Positions 14,902 to 17,419 of a stretch of DNA of 17,419 nucleotides are shown here, in pieces; positions within the stretch are counted from its first letter, which is position 1, and every line of letters starts with the position of its first letter. The notes below the pieces were generated by a model that saw only the letters and a program-made list of their open reading frames with translations, was not told the DNA's origin and did no database searches. This DNA is from Candidatus Atribacteria bacterium 4572_76 (GTDB lineage: Bacteria; Atribacterota; Phoenicimicrobiia; Phoenicimicrobiales; Phoenicimicrobiaceae), in assembly GCA_002084865.1 (NCBI GenBank), contig NBMG01000004.1, forward strand, positions 1 to 17,419, given 5' to 3'. The position numbers were made by a program, and so were the translations under genes.

Positions 14902-14933
14902 AAAAAAACCAACACTGTGTTCGGTGTTGGTTT
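14902..14933 (-). terminator. Riboswitch expression-platform terminator
   Basis: On the minus strand AAACCAACAC (14924-14933) pairs perfectly with GTGTTGGTTT (14906-14915) around an 8-base loop and runs into a T-tract ending at 14902. It lies 40 bases before tupA and just after the aptamer, so it is very likely the off-switch of the riboswitch rather than the end of another gene. Confidence 0.85.
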
Positions 14934-14957
14934 ACAAGTTTAGCGCATAATATCAGT

Positions 14958-15050
14958 CCTCCTTTCCAAACACGGGAGGAATAAGAGTTTCCCCTCATTC
15001 CCTATCGGCTAATCCACCATCGTTTTCACCTTAGGTGTGATAGCTCGGAG
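14958..15050 (-). ncRNA. Moco-family (Mo/W cofactor) riboswitch aptamer
   Basis: Read on the minus strand the element starts CTCCGAGC and closes with GGAAAGGAGG, which pairs CTCC with GGAG. Inside are CACACCTAAGGTG hairpin-like pairing, TGGTGGATTAGCCGATAGGG, and a long arm GGGAATGAG / CTTATTCC closed by GGGGAAACTC. These features, and the location before tungstate genes, match the Moco RNA motif, which binds molybdenum or tungsten cofactor. Identification is from memory of the motif, not a covariance search. Whether it has the stem that separates Moco from Tuco variants could not be decided by eye. Confidence 0.75.
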
Positions 15051-15098
15051 AATATTTTTTTTATAAAAGAACGATAAGTAAAAAGAAATATTTTACAT

Positions 15099-15127
15099 AT
15101 TATAATATTTTTTCTTTATTTAAGCAA
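15099..15127 (-). promoter_or_regulatory. Promoter of the riboswitch-tup-Moco cluster
   Basis: A perfect -10 TATAAT (15099-15104) is placed 17 bases from TTGCTT (15122-15127) on the minus strand. The start point near 15092 puts about 40 bases before the aptamer. The -35 is weak. This is the best candidate promoter for the tungstate operon. Confidence 0.6.
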
Positions 15128-15132
15128 GAATA

Positions 15133-15414
15133 ATTCGTATCTTGTATCTCGTGAATCGTATCTCGTAAAGAATAGAGTGGAACGTATAGGGAAATACAGT
15201 ATAATAGTCGTTGATCGTTGGTATTTATTAAAAAATACAAAAGATGTAAAATCGATTAGTCACCAACCTCTCATAGGACATGCGTCCCACCTGTCTATTC
15301 CGGATTATATTTATTAGTAAAGAATACATGAGTTAGAAGCCTAGAAGAATTTAACGGGCTTAGTATGTCTATATTTTCATACGAGATATCAGATACGAAA
15401 TACGAACAACGAAT
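15133..15414. repeat. Composite spacer F with inverted ends
   Basis: It opens with attcgtatcttgtatctcg and gaatcgtatctcg (15133-15167) and closes with the inverse, atacgagatatcagatacg and atacgaacaacgaat (15380-15414). The middle holds tggaacgtatagg, aatagtcgttgatcg and a decayed palindrome around GGACATGCGTCC (15276-15287) followed by CACCTGTC. No gene is visible between 15128 and 15477. Confidence 0.6.
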
Positions 15415-15477
15415 TAGTATCGTCTAAAGAGAAAGAAATTACTTAGATTTCTAATAATCAAATTAACTATTGGTACT

Positions 15478-16332
15478 TTATAATTTCTGACATTGGGGAC
15501 AGATGAACGAGCTTCTGCCTTCTATTCTTACAACTTCTATAGGATGCCCGCACTTTATACAAGGTTCTCCTTTTCGGGCATAAACCTGTAATTTTTTTGC
15601 AAATTTTCCTTTTTCACCATCCGTGTCTCGATAAGCCTCGTCAGCTACCGTACTTCCCCGAAGTTCAACTGCTTCACTTAACACTAGTTTAATCTGCTGA
15701 TACAAATTTTTAACTTCTTCTTCAATAAGAGAAGAAATTAGCCGTAAAGGATGGATATTTGATCTATACAGCACTTCATTAGCATAAATATTACCTAATC
15801 CAGTAATAAATTTCTGATTCATTAAAAATGGTTTTATCTTACCCTTTTTCTTTTTATTTAATACCTGAATAAAAACTTCTTCTGTGAAATAATCCTCCAA
15901 AGGGTCAATTCCTAATTTAGATATGCTTTCTATTTCATCAATATTGGAAACTAAAAATATTTTTCCGAATCTTCTAACATCATTAAACACTAATTGGGTA
16001 TCATCTGTAAAAGTAAAAACGAGATGATTGTGTTTAGCTTTTATTTCCCCTTCTAAAATTTCTTTACTATTTTTATTGTAAGGATAAATTAGGAGTCCGG
16101 TCATCCCCAGATGAATTATTAATTTATCTTCTGAGTCTAAATGAATGATGATATATTTTCCCCGGCGATCTATCTCCTTAATCTTCTTGTCCTTTGTTTT
16201 AGTAATAAATTCTTCCAAAGAAGGTTTTTTTATTATTTTACTGATATTTACTATCACATCTTTTATTTGTTTGTATGTAATTTTTTCCTGCAAATCTTTT
16301 CTAATAGTTTCTACTTCCGGTAATTCCGGCAT
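15478..16332 (-). CDS. mutM: Formamidopyrimidine-DNA glycosylase (Fpg/MutM)
   Basis: The enzyme removes oxidised purines such as 8-oxoguanine and cuts the abasic strand. I place the start at 16332 (ATG of MPELPEVET), not at the longer upstream frame, for two reasons. The catalytic Pro must be exposed right after Met, and AGAGGTGA lies just before this ATG. The result is 284 residues. Visible features are PELPEVET, RRGKYIIIHL with K59, a HLGMTG strand, NDVRRFGK, the helix-two-turn-helix GLGNIYANEVLYRSNIHP (178-195), and a C-terminal zinc finger with C258, C261, C278 and C281. All key residues are intact. Flanking spacers on both sides suggest it is transcribed alone. Confidence 0.96.
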   Translation of the reverse strand: MPELPEVETIRKDLQEKITYKQIKDVIVNISKIIKKPSLEEFITKTKDKKIKEIDRRGKYIIIHLDSEDKLIIHLGMTGLLIYPYNKNSKEILEGEIKAKHNHLVFTFTDDTQLVFNDVRRFGKIFLVSNIDEIESISKLGIDPLEDYFTEEVFIQVLNKKKKGKIKPFLMNQKFITGLGNIYANEVLYRSNIHPLRLISSLIEEEVKNLYQQIKLVLSEAVELRGSTVADEAYRDTDGEKGKFAKKLQVYARKGEPCIKCGHPIEVVRIEGRSSFICPQCQKL

Positions 16333-16369
16333 TGTTATCACCTCTTTACATATTGACCGATTCTCCAAT

Positions 16370-16500
16370 TCACCAATTTACTAATTAAATAATGATAAGT
16401 GAATGGCATCTGTAGAGCTAAAAATTTAAAGCGAAAAGCGAAAAACCATAATTTAAAACTCTTAACTAGTCGATAGTGAATAGTCGTTAGTTTCAAATAT
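16370..16500. repeat. Composite spacer G upstream of mutM
   Basis: The words are ctccaattcaccaatttac (16363-16381), aaagcgaaaagcgaaaaacc (16428-16447), and agtcgatagtgaatagtcgttag (16469-16491), then ggttttcagttatcagc near 16502-16518. The ATTGGTGAATTGGAGA word (minus strand) at 16364-16379 also occurs before the HAD gene at 17096-17111. The promoter of mutM must lie in or near this material; I could not single out a convincing one. Confidence 0.5.
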
Positions 16501-16559
16501 AGGTTTTCAGTTATCAGCTTACAGTTTATTGTGTTTTATGTTATTTCCACAAATCTGGT

Positions 16560-16608
16560 GTAGGGGTAGAATTTATTCGACCCGAACGGGTTTAATAAAT
16601 TCACCTAT
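16560..16608. repeat. Paired-hairpin element, copy 3, inside the HAD frame
   Basis: The hairpins are GGGTAGAAT / ATTCGACCC (16564-16572 and 16575-16583, one mismatch) and GGGTTTAAT / ATTCACC (16588-16604), bracketed by gtagggg and cacctat. The second arm is more decayed than in copy 2. The HAD phosphatase frame runs through this element and its stop codon (16573-16575) lies within it. Confidence 0.7.
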
Positions 16609-17088
16609 GTGTAATATTTGTTTGGGAGGCACCTTTAAGGCTTTGGATATCTTTGAATATATCTCAGAATTTTTCAATTCTTTAAAATCTGATAAAGCAG
16701 AAAAGCTGAATTTAAAATATTTTTCCAGATTTTTCATTTTGGGAATTAAAAATTCACGAGGCATGGCAGTAATAACAATAAGTATATATTTTTTCTTTAA
16801 TTCTTCTAAAAGGGAGATTACATATTTTTCAAAAATCTTATCAGGGGATATCTCAATACCAAAATAGGAAATCCAATAATTAATATCATACCAATTTAAA
16901 TTATGTTCTCCAAGTTTAGCATATTCTTCATGTACATATTTTAAACTTTTCTCGAAACTAATCTTCTTTTTTTTAGCTACTAGTTCAGGTATTTCTTTAA
17001 ACCAAATTAAGTCATTGTATTCTAAATCCACTAAGGTACCATCTACGTCGAATGAAATAATTCTAAGAGATTTTTTTAAATTATCCAA
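16573..17088 (-). pseudogene. HAD-superfamily phosphatase, truncated by repeat
   Basis: From a TTG at 17088 (GGAGAG eight bases upstream) about 171 residues read MDNLKKSLRIISFDVDGTLVD. This carries HAD motif I (FDVDGT, D14 and D16), motif II in VITAM, and a likely catalytic Lys in the ELKNSEIYSK stretch. Motif III should be HIGD followed three or four residues later by another Asp. Here the frame reads PPKQILHIG and then EFIKPVRVE-stop, all of it translated from the hairpin element at 16560-16608. The final acidic motif and about 50-60 residues are missing. HAD enzymes need that Asp for Mg2+ binding, so activity is probably lost. A longer start at 17112 lies in spacer sequence and is less likely. 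Confidence 0.75.
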
Positions 17089-17100
17089 TATAACAACTCT

Positions 17101-17330
17101 CCAATTCACCAATTGACTGATTCACCGATTAATTTAGTCGCTGGTGAATAATCGTCAGTATATAACTAAAAACGCAAAGCATAAAACTAAAAACCATAAT
17201 TCAAAATTCAAAACTTTTTTCTCCCTCACCTTTACCCTCTACACTAATTCTTTTTTCCCAACTTGTGACTTGCAACCTGTAACTCGAAACTGGTTACTAA
17301 TTACTCATTACTTATCACTGTTTTTAAAAT
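17101..17330. repeat. Composite spacer H before the 5S gene
   Basis: It contains ccaattcaccaattgactg (17101-17119), agtcgctggtgaataatcg (17137-17155), aaaaacgcaaagcataaaac and ttcaaaattcaaaactttt (17168-17218), then a run of near-repeats of gtaactcgaaactggttac and tactcattacttatcac (17278-17318). A 70-residue plus-strand frame across it is compositionally the repeat itself, not a gene. Confidence 0.55.
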
Positions 17331-17365
17331 TATACAATAAAATAGCAGATTATTAAAATAAAAAA

Positions 17366-17419
17366 TCCCGGCAGTGTCCTACTCTCCCACAGAAAAACTG
17401 CAGTACCATCGGCGCAGGA
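17366..17419 (-). rRNA. rrf: 5S rRNA, 3' part, runs off the right edge
   Basis: On the minus strand the sequence GCCGATGGTACTGCAG...GGGAGAGTAGGACACTGCCGGGA is the 3' half of 5S rRNA: the loop E/helix IV region, then GGGAGAGTAGG, then the terminal helix strand. The end is placed at 17366 by the TGCCGGGA terminus. It is probably the last gene of an rRNA operon that lies to the right. Confidence 0.9.

Noticed and set aside
16333..16368. Twelve extra N-terminal residues on MutM
   Set aside because: They would bury the catalytic proline behind an extension, they lie next to spacer sequence, and a good ribosome site precedes the inner ATG.
16145..16384. Plus-strand 79-residue hydrophobic frame
   Set aside because: It is antisense to the conserved mutM N-terminus and has no independent support.
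17144..17356. 70-residue plus-strand frame next to the 5S gene
   Set aside because: Its codons are the repeat words of spacer H and it resembles no protein.

Overview
This is a low-GC bacterial segment, probably from an anaerobe. It carries a clostridial/Thermotoga-type single-cluster ferredoxin, a tungstate transporter, the start of molybdenum/tungsten cofactor synthesis and consensus -35/-10 promoters. I cannot name the phylum from sequence alone. The AT-rich genes and the stereotyped repetitive spacers would fit an uncultured candidate lineage such as Atribacterota, but that is a guess. Every intact gene is on the minus strand; only one dead gene reads on plus.

Layout, left to right. 1-70 holds the promoter, a palindromic operator and the start codon of a minus-strand gene lying off the left edge. 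387-2459 is a sulfur/tRNA-thiolation group: an Rrf2 regulator, a ThiI-like PP-loop protein, and an mnmA gene that has lost both ends. 2460-3867 is a gene-poor stretch with repeats and a wrecked GH13 glucosidase pseudogene. 3868-4053 is a ferredoxin. 4294-15127 is one long minus-strand Mo/W cluster. In transcription order it runs promoter, Moco-family riboswitch, terminator, tupA, tupB, tupC, moeA, a moeA fused to a periplasmic-binding-like domain, moaA, a MOSC gene, moaC, a second MOSC gene, mogA and rnz. 15478-16332 is mutM. 16573-17088 is a truncated HAD phosphatase. The right edge is the 3' end of a 5S rRNA gene, the tail of an rRNA operon read leftwards.

The Mo/W genes make one pathway. 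TupABC imports tungstate. MoaA and MoaC convert GTP to cyclic pyranopterin. MogA adenylates molybdopterin, and MoeA (one or both copies) inserts the metal. The MOSC proteins probably handle sulfur or the cofactor. The riboswitch would let the finished cofactor shut down metal import and perhaps the whole cluster. moaD, moaE and mobA are not in the window.

The most unusual feature is the intergenic DNA. Spacers at about 78-386, 2505-2755, 3681-3795, 10358-10650, 13795-14040, 15133-15414, 16370-16608 and 17101-17330 are built from the same small vocabulary of near-repeats (attcgtatctcg, agcgtttagcgtatagc, agtcgttagtgaatag, ctaaaagcgaaaaact, gtaatgagtaattggtgag) in both orientations. Several also hold a paired-hairpin element whose arms change in a compensated way. 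Two spacers end in inverted attcgtat/atacgaat. The material abuts or forms the 3' ends of four reading frames (mnmA, tupA, the HAD gene and the GH13 pseudogene), three of which are cut short of their expected ends. It therefore looks like mobile or expanding DNA that erodes genes, not ordinary spacer.
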